A stretch of DNA of 64,000 nucleotides, from NCBI GenBank assembly GCA_002863125.1, contig PKEB01000016.1:62001-126000 (forward strand). The letters are read 5' to 3'. The DNA is from Flavobacteriales bacterium. Lineage in GTDB: Bacteria > Bacteroidota > Bacteroidia > Flavobacteriales_D > Sanyastnellaceae. Positions 1 to 8,261 of the stretch are shown here, piece by piece. The number at the start of each line of letters is the position of its first letter. Within the stretch, counting starts at the first letter, position 1. Position numbers and translations under genes: made by a program. The notes under the pieces are model-generated. The model searched no databases and was not told the DNA's origin. It saw nothing but the letters and a program-made list of their open reading frames with translations.

Positions 1-1634
1 GGTACCATGCCTCCGATGAAGAGGGCGGCCAAGACTTTCGCTTTGTAAATGTTAATGCCGTCGATGCCCGTGAAGGTGACATAAGCAGCGAACAACGCCA
101 GGGCTGTCAATGCTGCAGAAGCGATGGCAAAACCTTTACCAATTGCAGCCGTTGTGTTTCCAACCGAATCGAGGATGTCTGTACGCTCACGCACTTCGTC
201 CGGCAACTCACTCATTTCGGCAATGCCGCCTGCGTTATCCGCAATGGGACCAAACGCGTCGATGGCGAGCTGCATTGCAGTCGTGGCCATCATCGCACAT
301 GCAGCGATGGCTACGCCGTAGAAACCGGCGAACTCGTATGCGCCCCAGATGGCACCTGCGAAGAGCAGGATGGGGCCGAACGTCGAGATCATGCCCGTTG
401 CCAGACCAGCGATGATGTTGGTCGCTGCACCGGTTGAAGACTTCTGTACGATGTCCAAGACGGGCTTCTTGCCGAGGCCCGTGTAGTATTCGGTCATGTA
501 GCTGATGGCACCGCCAACAACCAAACCGACCAATACGGCATAGAAGACTTGGATGCTGCCGAACGTGCGGCTGCCTTCTCCGAAGAACTCCATGGTCAAC
601 TGGTCGGGGAGCATGGTGTCGATCAAGAAGTAGCAAGCTATAGCTGTGAGCAAAATGCTGCCCCAGTTGCCGCGGTTCAATGCCGCTTGAACTTCTGCCT
701 CCTTGCCGTCGTTTCCGACGCGAATCACCTGGGCTCCGATGATGGAGAAGATGATGCCGAGTGCAGAGATGACCAAGGGGAGCAACATGGTGGAGATGCC
801 GTACGTGCTGTAGTCGTAAGAGGCGCCCATGTCACGGATGACGTAGTTGCCAAGTACCATGGCAGCCAAAACCGTGGCGACGTATGAGCCGAACAAGTCA
901 GCACCCATGCCCGCCACATCACCTACGTTGTCACCAACGTTATCGGCGATTGTCGCTGGATTCCGGGGGTCATCTTCGGGGATGCCCGCCTCGACCTTAC
1001 CTACCAAGTCAGCACCGACGTCCGCGGCCTTCGTGTAAATGCCGCCGCCCACACGGGCAAACAAGGCGATGCTCTCTGCACCGAGTGAGAAACCGGCGAG
1101 GGCTTCCAACAAGATGGTGAAGGACTCCACATTGCCACCGGCGTAATCCACGCCGAGGATGCTGGTTTGGAAAAGCAAGATGAACAAGGCGCTGAGTCCG
1201 AAGACCGCCAAGCCGGCTACGCCCAATCCCATGACCATGCCGCCTGTGAAGCTGACCTTCAAGCCTTCGCTCAAGCTGGAGCGAGCCGCTTGTGTTGTGC
1301 GGACGTTGGCTTGTGTCGCGATGCGCATGCCGATGTTACCGGCCAATGCGGAGAACACCGCGCCGATGACAAAAGCGACGATGATAAACCAGTGGGTGGT
1401 TTCAACCATGCTGGCCACCAAACCGAGCAATGCTCCGGCGATTACCACGAAGATGGCGAGGATGCGGTACTCCGCGCGAAGGAAGGCGAGGGCGCCTTCG
1501 TGAATGTGGTTGGCGATTTCAGCCATTCGGGCTTCGCCGGCGTCTTGCTTGCGAACCCAAGCAGCCTGCACGGCCATGACGAGCAATCCCAAGATGGCGA
1601 TTGCCGGTACTGAATAAAGCAGCGTTTGATCCAT
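1..1634 (-). CDS. hppA: Membrane-bound K+-dependent ion-pumping pyrophosphatase (partial, C-terminus off the window)
   Basis: Integral membrane pyrophosphatase that couples PPi hydrolysis to H+ and/or Na+ export across the inner membrane. The first about 544 residues are present; the reading frame stays open to base 1. The start is the ATG at 1634, giving MDQTLLYSVPAIAILG as the first helix. The substrate-binding block GGGIYTKAADVGADLVGKVE and the following DNVGDNVGDVAGMGADLFG are intact, and many hydrophobic helices follow. Near base 150 the segment reads GNTTAAIGKG; in this family Ala at that position (instead of Lys in GNTTKA) marks the K+-dependent class. Whether it pumps H+, Na+ or both cannot be decided from what is visible. 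It lies 52 bases after pdhB on the same strand, and no clear TAnnTTTG element sits in the gap, so co-transcription with pdhB is possible. Confidence 0.95.
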   Translation of the reverse strand, partial: MDQTLLYSVPAIAILGLLVMAVQAAWVRKQDAGEARMAEIANHIHEGALAFLRAEYRILAIFVVIAGALLGLVASMVETTHWFIIVAFVIGAVFSALAGNIGMRIATQANVRTTQAARSSLSEGLKVSFTGGMVMGLGVAGLAVFGLSALFILLFQTSILGVDYAGGNVESFTILLEALAGFSLGAESIALFARVGGGIYTKAADVGADLVGKVEAGIPEDDPRNPATIADNVGDNVGDVAGMGADLFGSYVATVLAAMVLGNYVIRDMGASYDYSTYGISTMLLPLVISALGIIFSIIGAQVIRVGNDGKEAEVQAALNRGNWGSILLTAIACYFLIDTMLPDQLTMEFFGEGSRTFGSIQVFYAVLVGLVVGGAISYMTEYYTGLGKKPVLDIVQKSSTGAATNIIAGLATGMISTFGPILLFAGAIWGAYEFAGFYGVAIAACAMMATTAMQLAIDAFGPIADNAGGIAEMSELPDEVRERTDILDSVGNTTAAIGKGFAIASAALTALALFAAYVTFTGIDGINIYKAKVLAALFIGGMV

Positions 1635-1683
1635 AATTGTGTGTGTATGCGCGTGTTCGCGCTGTTGTTTCGGGTTAATTTCC

Positions 1684-1702
1684 AGCTTACGCGACGTAAG
1701 CT
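1684..1702. repeat. Inverted repeat at the 3' end of pdhB
   Basis: AGCTTACG and CGTAAGCT form perfect 8-bp arms with a 3-nt spacer. The element overlaps the last codons and stop of pdhB. It can fold into a hairpin in the pdhB transcript, but no T-run follows, so an intrinsic terminator is not convincing. It may be a processing or pausing hairpin upstream of hppA, or chance. Confidence 0.4.
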
Positions 1703-2667
1703 ACGCTTTTTACGGCCTCCATGATGTCCTTCACTTGCGGAAGAGCCTCGTCGATGAGGGGAGGAGAGAATGCAAAAGGAGTATCGGATTGGCACAACCG
1801 GACGACCGGCGCGTCGAGGTAGTCGAATGCGTTGCGCTGAACACGGTAAGCGACTTCAGAACTGATGCTGGCCACTGGGAAGCTTTCTTCAACGATGACC
1901 AAGCGGTTGGTCTTCTTGATGCTCTCAATGATGGTGTCCAAATCCAGCGGGCGAATGGTCACGAGGTCGATGATTTCAACTTCGATGCCTTCCTTCGCCA
2001 ATTCGTCAGCGGCCGCGTGAACGGTCTTCAGGATTTTACCGAAGGACACAATGGTCACGGCATCGCCCTTGCGGCGGATGTTGGCTTTGCCAATGGGCAC
2101 CAAGAATTCACCCTCGGGGATCAATCCTTTGTCTCCGTACATCTTCTCGCTCTCCATGATGAGGACGGGGTCGTCATCTCGGATGGCGGACTTCAGCAAT
2201 CCTTTCGCTTCGTAAGGCGTGAAGGGAGTAACCACTTTCAAGCCGGGAATCGATGCGTACATGGATTCGAAGGATTGGCTGTGGGTAGCCGCCAACTGGC
2301 CTGCCGTTCCGTTTGGACCGCGGAAGACGATGGGCACGTTGTACTGCCCTCCACTCATCTGCAGCATTTTGGCTGCGTGGTTGATGATTTGGTCAGCGGC
2401 CAAAATCGCGAAGTTCCACGTCATGAATTCAACGATGGGGCGAAGGCCGTTCATCGCTGCACCAACGGCAATACTCGCGAACCCGAGTTCCGCAATCGGC
2501 GTGTCAATGACACGTTCAGGGCCGAACTCGTCGAGCATTCCTTTCGAAGCTTTGTACGCGCCGTTGTATTCGGCGACTTCTTCCCCCATCAAAAAGACGT
2601 TCTTGTCCCTTCGCATTTCCTCGCTCATGGCCTCAGCCACGGCCTCTCTGAATTGTACTTCGCGCAT
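1687..2667 (-). CDS. pdhB: Pyruvate dehydrogenase E1 component, beta subunit
   Basis: Beta subunit of the thiamine-diphosphate-dependent E1 of the pyruvate dehydrogenase complex, which decarboxylates pyruvate and acetylates E2 in the cytoplasm. The 326 residues match the usual length of a separate E1-beta chain. Visible hallmarks are the N-terminal REVQFREAVAEAMSEEM, the cofactor-proximal MGEEVAEYNGAYKASKG, and the mid-protein block FMTWNFAILAADQIINHAAK followed by FRGPNGTAGQLAATHSQ. The branched-chain E1 beta is the main alternative, but the overall pattern is PdhB-like. No E1 alpha or E2 gene lies in the window. A TATCTTTG element stands 23 nt upstream of the ATG. The gene is divergent from etfB with a palindrome in the shared region. 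Confidence 0.93.
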   Translation of the reverse strand: MREVQFREAVAEAMSEEMRRDKNVFLMGEEVAEYNGAYKASKGMLDEFGPERVIDTPIAELGFASIAVGAAMNGLRPIVEFMTWNFAILAADQIINHAAKMLQMSGGQYNVPIVFRGPNGTAGQLAATHSQSFESMYASIPGLKVVTPFTPYEAKGLLKSAIRDDDPVLIMESEKMYGDKGLIPEGEFLVPIGKANIRRKGDAVTIVSFGKILKTVHAAADELAKEGIEVEIIDLVTIRPLDLDTIIESIKKTNRLVIVEESFPVASISSEVAYRVQRNAFDYLDAPVVRLCQSDTPFAFSPPLIDEALPQVKDIMEAVKSVAYVA

Positions 2668-2690
2668 GCGTATCTACTTGAATTGGTCGG

Positions 2691-2698
2691 CAAAGATA
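2691..2698 (-). promoter_or_regulatory. -7 promoter element of pdhB
   Basis: TATCTTTG on the minus strand matches the Bacteroidota consensus TAnnTTTG and ends 23 nt before the pdhB ATG. A recognisable -33 TTG is not evident. Confidence 0.55.
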
Positions 2699-2746
2699 CA
2701 TCAACAAATAAAGGAATAAAACCCTCGTTTTACGGCATGAAAAAAT

Positions 2747-2760
2747 CTATGCATGCATAG
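2747..2760. promoter_or_regulatory. Perfect 14-bp palindrome between pdhB and etfB (possible operator)
   Basis: CTATGCATGCATAG is identical to its own reverse complement. It lies in the 137-base divergent region, with its centre about 50 bp upstream of the predicted etfB transcription start and about 65 bp upstream of that of pdhB. A dimeric regulator acting on one or both genes is an inference from symmetry and position only. Confidence 0.4.
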
Positions 2761-2792
2761 GAAATTCCCGTCGATTTTGGGCGGCAACTTCC

Positions 2793-2800
2793 TACCTTTG
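2793..2800 (+). promoter_or_regulatory. -7 promoter element of etfB, 4 nt before ATG
   Basis: TACCTTTG is a perfect TAnnTTTG match, followed by AACC and then the ATG at 2805. The predicted transcript starts at or next to the start codon. Confidence 0.6.
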
Positions 2801-2804
2801 AACC

Positions 2805-3542
2805 ATGAAATTACTTGTCTGCATGAGCCAAGCACCCGACACGACAAGTCGCATCGCGTTCACCAATGACGACCGTGAGTTCGACTCCAATGGGGTGCAA
2901 TACATCGTCAATCCCTACGATGAATGGTATGCGTTGGTACGCGCCATCGAATTGAAGGAACAACAGGGCGGCACAGTCACCACCATTACAGTCGGTGGCG
3001 CCCAATGCGACCCTACCATCCGCAAGGCCCTGGCCATCGGCGCCGATGATGCCGTGCGCATCGACAGCGAACCCACAGATGCCATGCAAGTGGCGCGCCT
3101 GATTGCAGGATACGCCAACGGCAAAGGTTTCGACGTCATTCTGTGCGGAAAGGAAACCATCGATCACAACGGAGCGGTCGTTCCGGCGATGCTGGCGGAG
3201 CTGCTCGATTGTGGATTTGTGGCGAATGCGACCCATTTGGACGTCAACGGCAGTGAAGCGTCGGTGAAGCGCGAAGCTGCTGGAGGGGAGGAAAACGTCA
3301 CCGTGACGCTGCCCATGGTCCTCAGCGCAGCCAAAGGAATGGCCGAGCAGCGCATCCCCAATATGCGCGGCATCATGTCCGCACGCACCAAGCCCTTGGC
3401 GGTCGAAGCCGCCACTGCGGAGAGCGGTTCGCGCATTGAGCGTTTCGCTCTGCCACCAGAAAAAGGAGCTTGCAAGATCATCGACGCGGAAAACGCCGCT
3501 GAACTCATTCGTTTGCTTCGCGAAGAAGCCAAAGTCATCTAA
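2805..3542 (+). CDS. etfB: Electron transfer flavoprotein, beta subunit
   Basis: Small AMP-binding subunit of the soluble ETF heterodimer, which collects electrons from acyl-CoA and other flavin dehydrogenases and passes them to ETF:quinone oxidoreductase. The 245 residues match the family length. The N-terminus MKLLVCMSQAPDTTSRI and the mid-protein CGKETIDHNGAVVPAMLAEL are characteristic of EtfB. It is followed 3 nt later by etfA, so the pair is surely one operon. The upstream -7 element leaves only 4 nt before the ATG, so the message is predicted to be leaderless or almost so. It ends LLREEAKVI and is complete. Confidence 0.95.
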   Translation: MKLLVCMSQAPDTTSRIAFTNDDREFDSNGVQYIVNPYDEWYALVRAIELKEQQGGTVTTITVGGAQCDPTIRKALAIGADDAVRIDSEPTDAMQVARLIAGYANGKGFDVILCGKETIDHNGAVVPAMLAELLDCGFVANATHLDVNGSEASVKREAAGGEENVTVTLPMVLSAAKGMAEQRIPNMRGIMSARTKPLAVEAATAESGSRIERFALPPEKGACKIIDAENAAELIRLLREEAKVI

Positions 3543-3545
3543 GCC

Positions 3546-4490
3546 ATGTCAGTACTCGCCATCATCAACACCCAGAACGGTTCCGCCACGAAAAGCGGAT
3601 TGGAAGCAGCAAGCTATACAGCGGGACTCGCAGCACAACTCGGAACCGATGCGGTCGGCATCGTGGCCGGACCGTTGAGCAGCGCCGATGCCATCGGTAC
3701 CACAGGCATCACACGCACCTTGCACCACGAAGGCGCCGTTCAGGACAGCGGTCAATGGGCCAAGCTTGCCGCTGCAGCCGCGGAGGCCGCGGGAGCCACG
3801 CATGTCGTGTGCGGCCATGACCATTTTGGACGCGCGGTGGCCCCCCGGGTTGCCGTTCGCATAAACGCCGGCTTGGTTGCAGGCGTGACGCACTTGCCCG
3901 AAGGCGGCACCGTCCGCAAAAACGTATTCTCCGGTAAGGCCATGGCCGACGTCGCTGTGACCACCGACAAGGCGGTCTACACCGTGACGCCCAATGCCTT
4001 CGGCGTAGCAACGGACGGTTCTACCACGGCGTTGGAAGCCTTCAGTGCCGACCTCGGTGCCGCCCGTGAGACCGTCACCGGATTCGAATCGGCAAGCGGG
4101 GACGGCCAAGTGCCACTCCCAGAAGCGGAGTTGGTCGTCAGTGCAGGACGCGGATTGAAAGGCCCCGAGAATTGGGGCATCGTCGAAGAGTTGGCCACAG
4201 CGCTCGGCGCCACAACGGCCTGCTCCCGTCCCGTCTCGGACATCGGGTGGCGCCCTCACCACGAGCACGTGGGACAGACGGGCATCACCATTCGTCCGAA
4301 TCTGTACATCGCCGCGGGCATTTCCGGTGCCATCCAGCACCTCGCTGGCGTGAACCAGTCCAAGACCATCGTCGTCATCAATACCGATCCGGAAGCGCCG
4401 TTCTTCAAGGCTGCAGATTACGGGATCGTTGGTGATGCGTTCGAAGTGTTGCCTAAGCTCACGGCTGCGGCGCATGCACTTGATAGCTGA
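3546..4490 (+). CDS. etfA: Electron transfer flavoprotein, alpha subunit
   Basis: FAD-carrying subunit of ETF. The 314 residues contain the N-terminal ETF domain and the conserved C-terminal FAD-binding region: [19 protein letters not shown], then [19 protein letters not shown] and [20 protein letters not shown]. It starts 3 nt after the etfB stop, which fits stoichiometric co-expression. The protein is full length with no disrupted motif. With menaquinone genes elsewhere in the window, its electrons probably reach the menaquinone pool through an ETF-quinone oxidoreductase not seen here. Confidence 0.96.
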   Translation: MSVLAIINTQNGSATKSGLEAASYTAGLAAQLGTDAVGIVAGPLSSADAIGTTGITRTLHHEGAVQDSGQWAKLAAAAAEAAGATHVVCGHDHFGRAVAPRVAVRINAGLVAGVTHLPEGGTVRKNVFSGKAMADVAVTTDKAVYTVTPNAFGVATDGSTTALEAFSADLGAARETVTGFESASGDGQVPLPEAELVVSAGRGLKGPENWGIVEELATALGATTACSRPVSDIGWRPHHEHVGQTGITIRPNLYIAAGISGAIQHLAGVNQSKTIVVINTDPEAPFFKAADYGIVGDAFEVLPKLTAAAHALDS

Positions 4491-4505
4491 TGCTCATTCC
4501 GTTCC

Positions 4506-4513
4506 TACCTTTG
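4506..4513 (+). promoter_or_regulatory. -7 promoter element before the bifunctional nuclease gene
   Basis: TACCTTTG, a perfect TAnnTTTG match, lies just downstream of the etfA stop and 16 nt before the ATG at 4530. It suggests that the next gene is transcribed separately from etfBA. Confidence 0.5.
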
Positions 4514-4529
4514 TAGCAATTCCCACGGA

Positions 4530-5117
4530 ATGAAAAAGGTAGAAGTCGAAGTGTCGGACATTGCCCTGAGCGGTTCCTCCTCAGGAGCTTACGCCATGGT
4601 GCTGAGTGAGGTGGAAGGCAACCGCAAACTGCCCATCGTGATCGGTGGGGCGGAGGCGCAGGCCATTGCCATCGAGATTGAGAAGATGAAAGCCTCGCGT
4701 CCGCTGACGCACGATTTATTCAAGTCGGCATTCGGCGCATTCGGCATTCGCGTGCTTGATGTGATTATCTACAACATGGTAGAAGGGGTGTTCTTCGCTA
4801 AAATGCATTGCGTTTCCGACGAGAAAACCGAGGAAATAGACTGCCGTCCAAGCGACGCCGTGGCCATCGCATATCGATTTGGTTGCCCCATCTACTGCGC
4901 GGAATCCGTCATGAAAATGGCCGGAATCGGCCCGGAAGAAATGGAGCGGGTGGAGCGAGCGGAAGCCGCTGCCGAGGCGGCAGAAGATGAGCCCGCCAAG
5001 GAACGGAGCATTGGAGACTTGAAAAAAGAATTGTCGCAGGCCATTGCGCGAGAGGATTACGAACTCGCCAGCCGCCTGCGCGACGAAATTGACGCCCGAG
5101 AAAAATCCAACTCATAA
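4530..5117 (+). CDS. Bifunctional nuclease (BFN, DUF151) family protein with C-terminal UVR motif
   Basis: Residues 1-135 form a BFN/DUF151 domain: VEVEVSDIALSGSSSGAYAM at the start, LPIVIGGAEAQAIAIEIE in the middle and the signature IDCRPSDAVAIAYRFGCPIY. An Ala/Glu-rich linker follows, and residues about 161-191 (IGDLKKELSQAIAREDYELA and onward) are a UvrB/UvrC-type UVR helical hairpin. Plant and Thermotoga members of the BFN family have reported RNase/DNase activity; the cellular role in Bacteroidota is unknown to me. The UVR hairpin suggests a protein partner. The gene has its own -7 element and is followed 12 nt later by purE. Confidence 0.88.
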   Translation: MKKVEVEVSDIALSGSSSGAYAMVLSEVEGNRKLPIVIGGAEAQAIAIEIEKMKASRPLTHDLFKSAFGAFGIRVLDVIIYNMVEGVFFAKMHCVSDEKTEEIDCRPSDAVAIAYRFGCPIYCAESVMKMAGIGPEEMERVERAEAAAEAAEDEPAKERSIGDLKKELSQAIAREDYELASRLRDEIDAREKSNS

Positions 5118-5129
5118 AACCACACGGCT

Positions 5130-5627
5130 ATGTCACGACCGGTAGTAAGCATCATCATGGGGTCCGCAAGCGACCTTCCTGTCATGGAAAAGGCGGGTGA
5201 AGTACTAAAGGAGTTGGATGTGCCCTTTGAGATGACCGTGGTCTCTGCACACCGCACGCCGGAGCGCATGGTCACCCACGCGGCAGAAGCCGCCGGACGA
5301 GGCATCAAAGTCATCGTTGCGGGCGCCGGAGGTGCAGCGCACTTGCCCGGCATGACCGCATCCTTGACCACCTTGCCTGTCATTGGCGTTCCCATCCACA
5401 GCAGCAACTCCATCGACGGATGGGATTCGGTGCTCAGCATTCTCCAGATGCCTTCGGGCGTGCCGGTCGCAACCGTCGCCTTGGACGGAGGCCGCAACGC
5501 GGGGATCCTGGCTGCTCAGATTGTTGCCACCAGTGATGAAGCGTTGGCAAGTCGATTGGCAGCCTTCAAAGCTACGCTAAAGGACAAGGTGTTGAATTCC
5601 ATCGATACCGTCGAGAAGCACTTCTGA
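5130..5627 (+). CDS. purE: 5-(carboxyamino)imidazole ribonucleotide mutase
   Basis: Class I PurE converts N5-CAIR to CAIR in purine biosynthesis. The 165 residues contain the substrate-binding IIMGSASDLPVMEKAGEVLK, the VSAHRTPERM motif and the C-terminal GGRNAGILAAQIVA typical of class I enzymes. No purK is adjacent; purM lies near the other end of the window. It is followed by a flavin reductase 2 nt after its stop, probably in one transcript. Confidence 0.95.
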   Translation: MSRPVVSIIMGSASDLPVMEKAGEVLKELDVPFEMTVVSAHRTPERMVTHAAEAAGRGIKVIVAGAGGAAHLPGMTASLTTLPVIGVPIHSSNSIDGWDSVLSILQMPSGVPVATVALDGGRNAGILAAQIVATSDEALASRLAAFKATLKDKVLNSIDTVEKHF

Positions 5628-5629
5628 GC

Positions 5630-6541
5630 ATGGCGGAGCACGCATACGCTTCATTCAATCCTACCGAACTCGCAGGGCGCGATTTGCACGGCAAACTCCT
5701 CGGAGGCATCGCCCCGCGTCCCATCGCCTTTGCCAGCACCGTGGACGAAGAAGGCCGCGACAACCTCGCGCCGTTCAGCTATTTCAATGTGTTTTCGGCG
5801 AAGCCGCCCGTGGTCATTTTCAGCCCGGCCCGCCGGATGAAAAACAACACGACCAAGCACACGTTGGAAAACGTGTTGGCGGTGCCGGAAGTCGTCATCA
5901 ACCTCGTCGATTACAACATGGTGCACGCCTGTTCACTGGCCAGCGCCGATTTCGACCGGGGCGTCAGTGAATTTGAAAAGGCCGGCTTGACCGCTTTGCC
6001 GTCAGATACCGTCAAGCCCAAGCGCGTGGCGGAAAGCCCGGTCGCCTTGGAATGCAAAGTCTTGCGCGTGGATTCGCTCGGTGAAGAAGGCGGCGCCGGG
6101 CAATTGGTCGTCTGCGAAATCCAACGGATGCACTTTCGATCGGATGTCCTGAACGAGGCCGGTCAGCCGGTGCCGGCCTTGCTCGATTTGGTCGGGCGTT
6201 GCGGCGGCAATGCGTACGTCCGGGCATCGGGGGCGGCGTTGTTCGAAGTGCCCAAGCCACTGGTTGCACTAGGCATTGGGGTGGACGCCTTGCCGCAAGA
6301 GGTCCGCGAGAGCAAAATTTTGACCGGCAACGACTTGGCCCAGTTGGGTGCCCTGCTCGAAATGCCCAATGAGACGGATGTCAATGACTTCAAGCTCATG
6401 GAGCTCTCCGAGCTGTTCATCGAGCACGAGGGTGACGGGGTGGCGCTGGAGCATGCCGTGCATTCATTCGCTGCGCAATGCATCGCGGATGGAAATGCGG
6501 CGGATGCCTTGAAGGCGGTGATGGCCTTCAATTTGGGTTGA
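5630..6541 (+). CDS. Flavin reductase-like protein, FMN-binding split barrel
   Basis: A 303-residue protein whose first about 200 residues match the flavin reductase-like/DUF447-like split barrel: GKLLGGIAPRPIAFASTVDE, then NLAPFSYFNVFSAKPPVVIF and an N-T-(T)-KHTLENV stretch. These proteins bind FMN and often reduce flavins with NAD(P)H or act as small oxidoreductases. The C-terminal about 100 residues, rich in Glu and Leu, are an extension seen in Bacteroidota members. It starts at the ATG 2 nt after the purE stop. The physiological substrate is unknown. Confidence 0.85.
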   Translation: MAEHAYASFNPTELAGRDLHGKLLGGIAPRPIAFASTVDEEGRDNLAPFSYFNVFSAKPPVVIFSPARRMKNNTTKHTLENVLAVPEVVINLVDYNMVHACSLASADFDRGVSEFEKAGLTALPSDTVKPKRVAESPVALECKVLRVDSLGEEGGAGQLVVCEIQRMHFRSDVLNEAGQPVPALLDLVGRCGGNAYVRASGAALFEVPKPLVALGIGVDALPQEVRESKILTGNDLAQLGALLEMPNETDVNDFKLMELSELFIEHEGDGVALEHAVHSFAAQCIADGNAADALKAVMAFNLG

Positions 6542-6585
6542 TAAAAAAGCCCCGGCCCGTGCCACGGTTTTCGAATGGGCATGAA

Positions 6586-6593
6586 TACCTTCG
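6586..6593 (+). promoter_or_regulatory. -7 promoter element, 4 nt before the DUF3127 gene
   Basis: TACCTTCG (TAnnTTYG) is followed by CACC and then the ATG at 6598. Spacing to the start codon is identical to that of etfB and menD. Confidence 0.55.
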
Positions 6594-6597
6594 CACC

Positions 6598-6969
6598 ATG
6601 AGTTTTGAAATGAAAGGGAAGATCAAAAAGATCTTCGATCAGCAGGATTTTCCAAGTGGGTTTTACAAGCGCGATTTCGTCATCACGACCGAGGACCAGT
6701 ACCCACAAGACGTGAAGTTTACGGCGACCAAAGAGCGCACCGAGCAGATCGCCAAATACAACGAGGGCGATGCCGTGTTGGTCAAATTTGATATCCGCGG
6801 CCGCGAGTACAACGGCAATTTTTACGTCGACTTGAACGCGTGGCGTGTCGAGCCCGGACAGGGGGGAGCTCCTGCTGGACCGGCCGCACCGGGTGTCTCT
6901 GCAGCGCCGCTTCCTGATGTTCCGCCGATGGCCGCTTCGGGTGACGACGAGGACGATTTGCCCTTCTAA
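6598..6969 (+). CDS. DUF3127 protein with SSB-like acidic C-terminal tip
   Basis: The 123 residues begin MSFEMKGKIKKIFDQQDF. The first about 85 residues alternate short beta-strand-like segments (KRDFVITTED, QDVKFTATKERTEQI, GDAVLVKFDIRGREYNG, FYVDLNAWRVE), consistent with an OB-fold; DUF3127 is the Pfam family I recognise. A flexible Gly/Pro/Ala-rich linker follows, and the protein ends in SGDDEDDLPF. That layout of OB-like domain, disordered linker and D-D-x-D-D-[LI]-P-F tip is the same as in single-stranded DNA-binding protein, whose tip docks repair and replication partners. A nucleic-acid role is inferred. The start was chosen at 6598 because the -7 element lies immediately upstream. An in-frame upstream extension would run through the promoter. 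Confidence 0.85.
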   Translation: MSFEMKGKIKKIFDQQDFPSGFYKRDFVITTEDQYPQDVKFTATKERTEQIAKYNEGDAVLVKFDIRGREYNGNFYVDLNAWRVEPGQGGAPAGPAAPGVSAAPLPDVPPMAASGDDEDDLPF

Positions 6970-6977
6970 CCCCCTCT

Positions 6978-8252
6978 ATGGCCGACGTGCTTGAACGCGC
7001 TTTGCCCCACTGGGGGAAAGAAGAGCTCCATACTGCGCAATTCGAAAACGGATTTCGAATCATCTACAAACATGTAGATCGCCCCGTTACGCATTGCGGT
7101 TTGGTCATCAATGCGGGCACACGGGATGAAATTGCTGCGCAGGGCGAAGCCGGTGTCGCGCACTTCATCGAGCACACCCTATTCAAAGGCACCCGCAAAC
7201 GAAAAGCCTTTCACGTCCTGAACCGATTGGATTCGGTGGGGGGTGAATTCAACGCCTACACGTCGAAAGAAGACACGTGGATATACGCCGCCTTTTCCGA
7301 GCAGCACCTCGAGCGGGCGGTGGAGTTGATTACCGACATTACCTTCAATGCGACCTTCCCGGTCAACGAGATCAAGAAGGAGCGCGACGTGATTTTGGAT
7401 GAGCTCAATGCGTACCTCGACAGTCCGGCGGATTCCATTTTTGACGAGTTCGAAGAAAAGCTGTTCGAAGGCCACCCCATGGGCGGCAACATCCTCGGCA
7501 ACACCGATTCAGTGCGCGCCATGAACCGTGCGACCATTGAGGGCTTTGTTGCGCGTCATTACCACCCCAATGAAATGGTGTTTAGCGTCGTGGGAGCTAC
7601 CCCGTGGTCCAAGGTCAAGCGGTTGTGTGAGAAGCACTTCGGACGGATTCAGAGCGGAACTTCCACCCTCAATCGCGTCCCGTTTAAAGGCAGCGCCCCG
7701 TTCGATGTCCGCCTGAAAAAAGACATCCACCAGGTGCACCACGTCATGGGCACCTTGACCCACGGCAGCAACCACCCCGATCGCATAGGCTTGGCGCTCA
7801 TCGCCAACCACCTCGGTGGCCCCACCATGAACAATCGGTTGAGCTTGAACGTGCGGGAACGCCACGGCATGGCGTACAACATCGAATGTGCCTACACGCC
7901 CTACAGTGACGTGGGTGTCTTTAGTGTGTATTTTGGAACGGACAAGCGCCTCCACAAGCGCGCCGAAGCCCTCGTACGCAAGGAGCTTGCCGCGCTTCGG
8001 AAGACCAAGCTCGGTGTGCGCCAGCTGCACAACATCAAACAGCAGATTGTCGGCCACGTGGCCTTGTCGCAGGATTCGGGAAGCAGTGTCATGACGAGTT
8101 TGGGAAAGAGCTTTTTGCTGTACAACCGGGTGGAGCGGCTCGAAACGGTCTTCGAAGCCATTGAAGCCATTACGGCTGAAGACGTATTGCGGCTGGCCAA
8201 TGAAGTGCTGGACGACCGCACCTGGAGTCACTTGGTGTACGCCAACGCCTGA
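6978..8252 (+). CDS. M16 family zinc metallopeptidase
   Basis: Insulinase-type peptidase of 424 residues, the length of a single processing-peptidase-like half-clam. The inverted zinc motif is H62-F-I-E65-H66, and the third ligand Glu142 lies in ERDVILDELNAYLDSP, exactly 76 residues after His66. The C-terminal half carries the characteristic GPTMNNRLSLNVRERHGMAY block. There is no signal peptide, so it is probably cytoplasmic or periplasmic by another route. It follows the DUF3127 gene by 8 nt. Substrates cannot be predicted; bacterial M16B members resemble mitochondrial processing peptidase and PqqF/YmxG. Confidence 0.93.
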   Translation: MADVLERALPHWGKEELHTAQFENGFRIIYKHVDRPVTHCGLVINAGTRDEIAAQGEAGVAHFIEHTLFKGTRKRKAFHVLNRLDSVGGEFNAYTSKEDTWIYAAFSEQHLERAVELITDITFNATFPVNEIKKERDVILDELNAYLDSPADSIFDEFEEKLFEGHPMGGNILGNTDSVRAMNRATIEGFVARHYHPNEMVFSVVGATPWSKVKRLCEKHFGRIQSGTSTLNRVPFKGSAPFDVRLKKDIHQVHHVMGTLTHGSNHPDRIGLALIANHLGGPTMNNRLSLNVRERHGMAYNIECAYTPYSDVGVFSVYFGTDKRLHKRAEALVRKELAALRKTKLGVRQLHNIKQQIVGHVALSQDSGSSVMTSLGKSFLLYNRVERLETVFEAIEAITAEDVLRLANEVLDDRTWSHLVYANA

Positions 8253-8261
8253 GTTCCGGGC

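Noticed and set aside
1639-2760. A 373-codon plus-strand frame opposite pdhB
   Set aside because: Antisense shadow; pdhB on the minus strand has full family motifs.
6541-6575. AAAAAAGCCCCGG after the flavin reductase gene as a terminator
   Set aside because: The downstream sequence does not pair to form a stem with this stretch, and no T-run follows.
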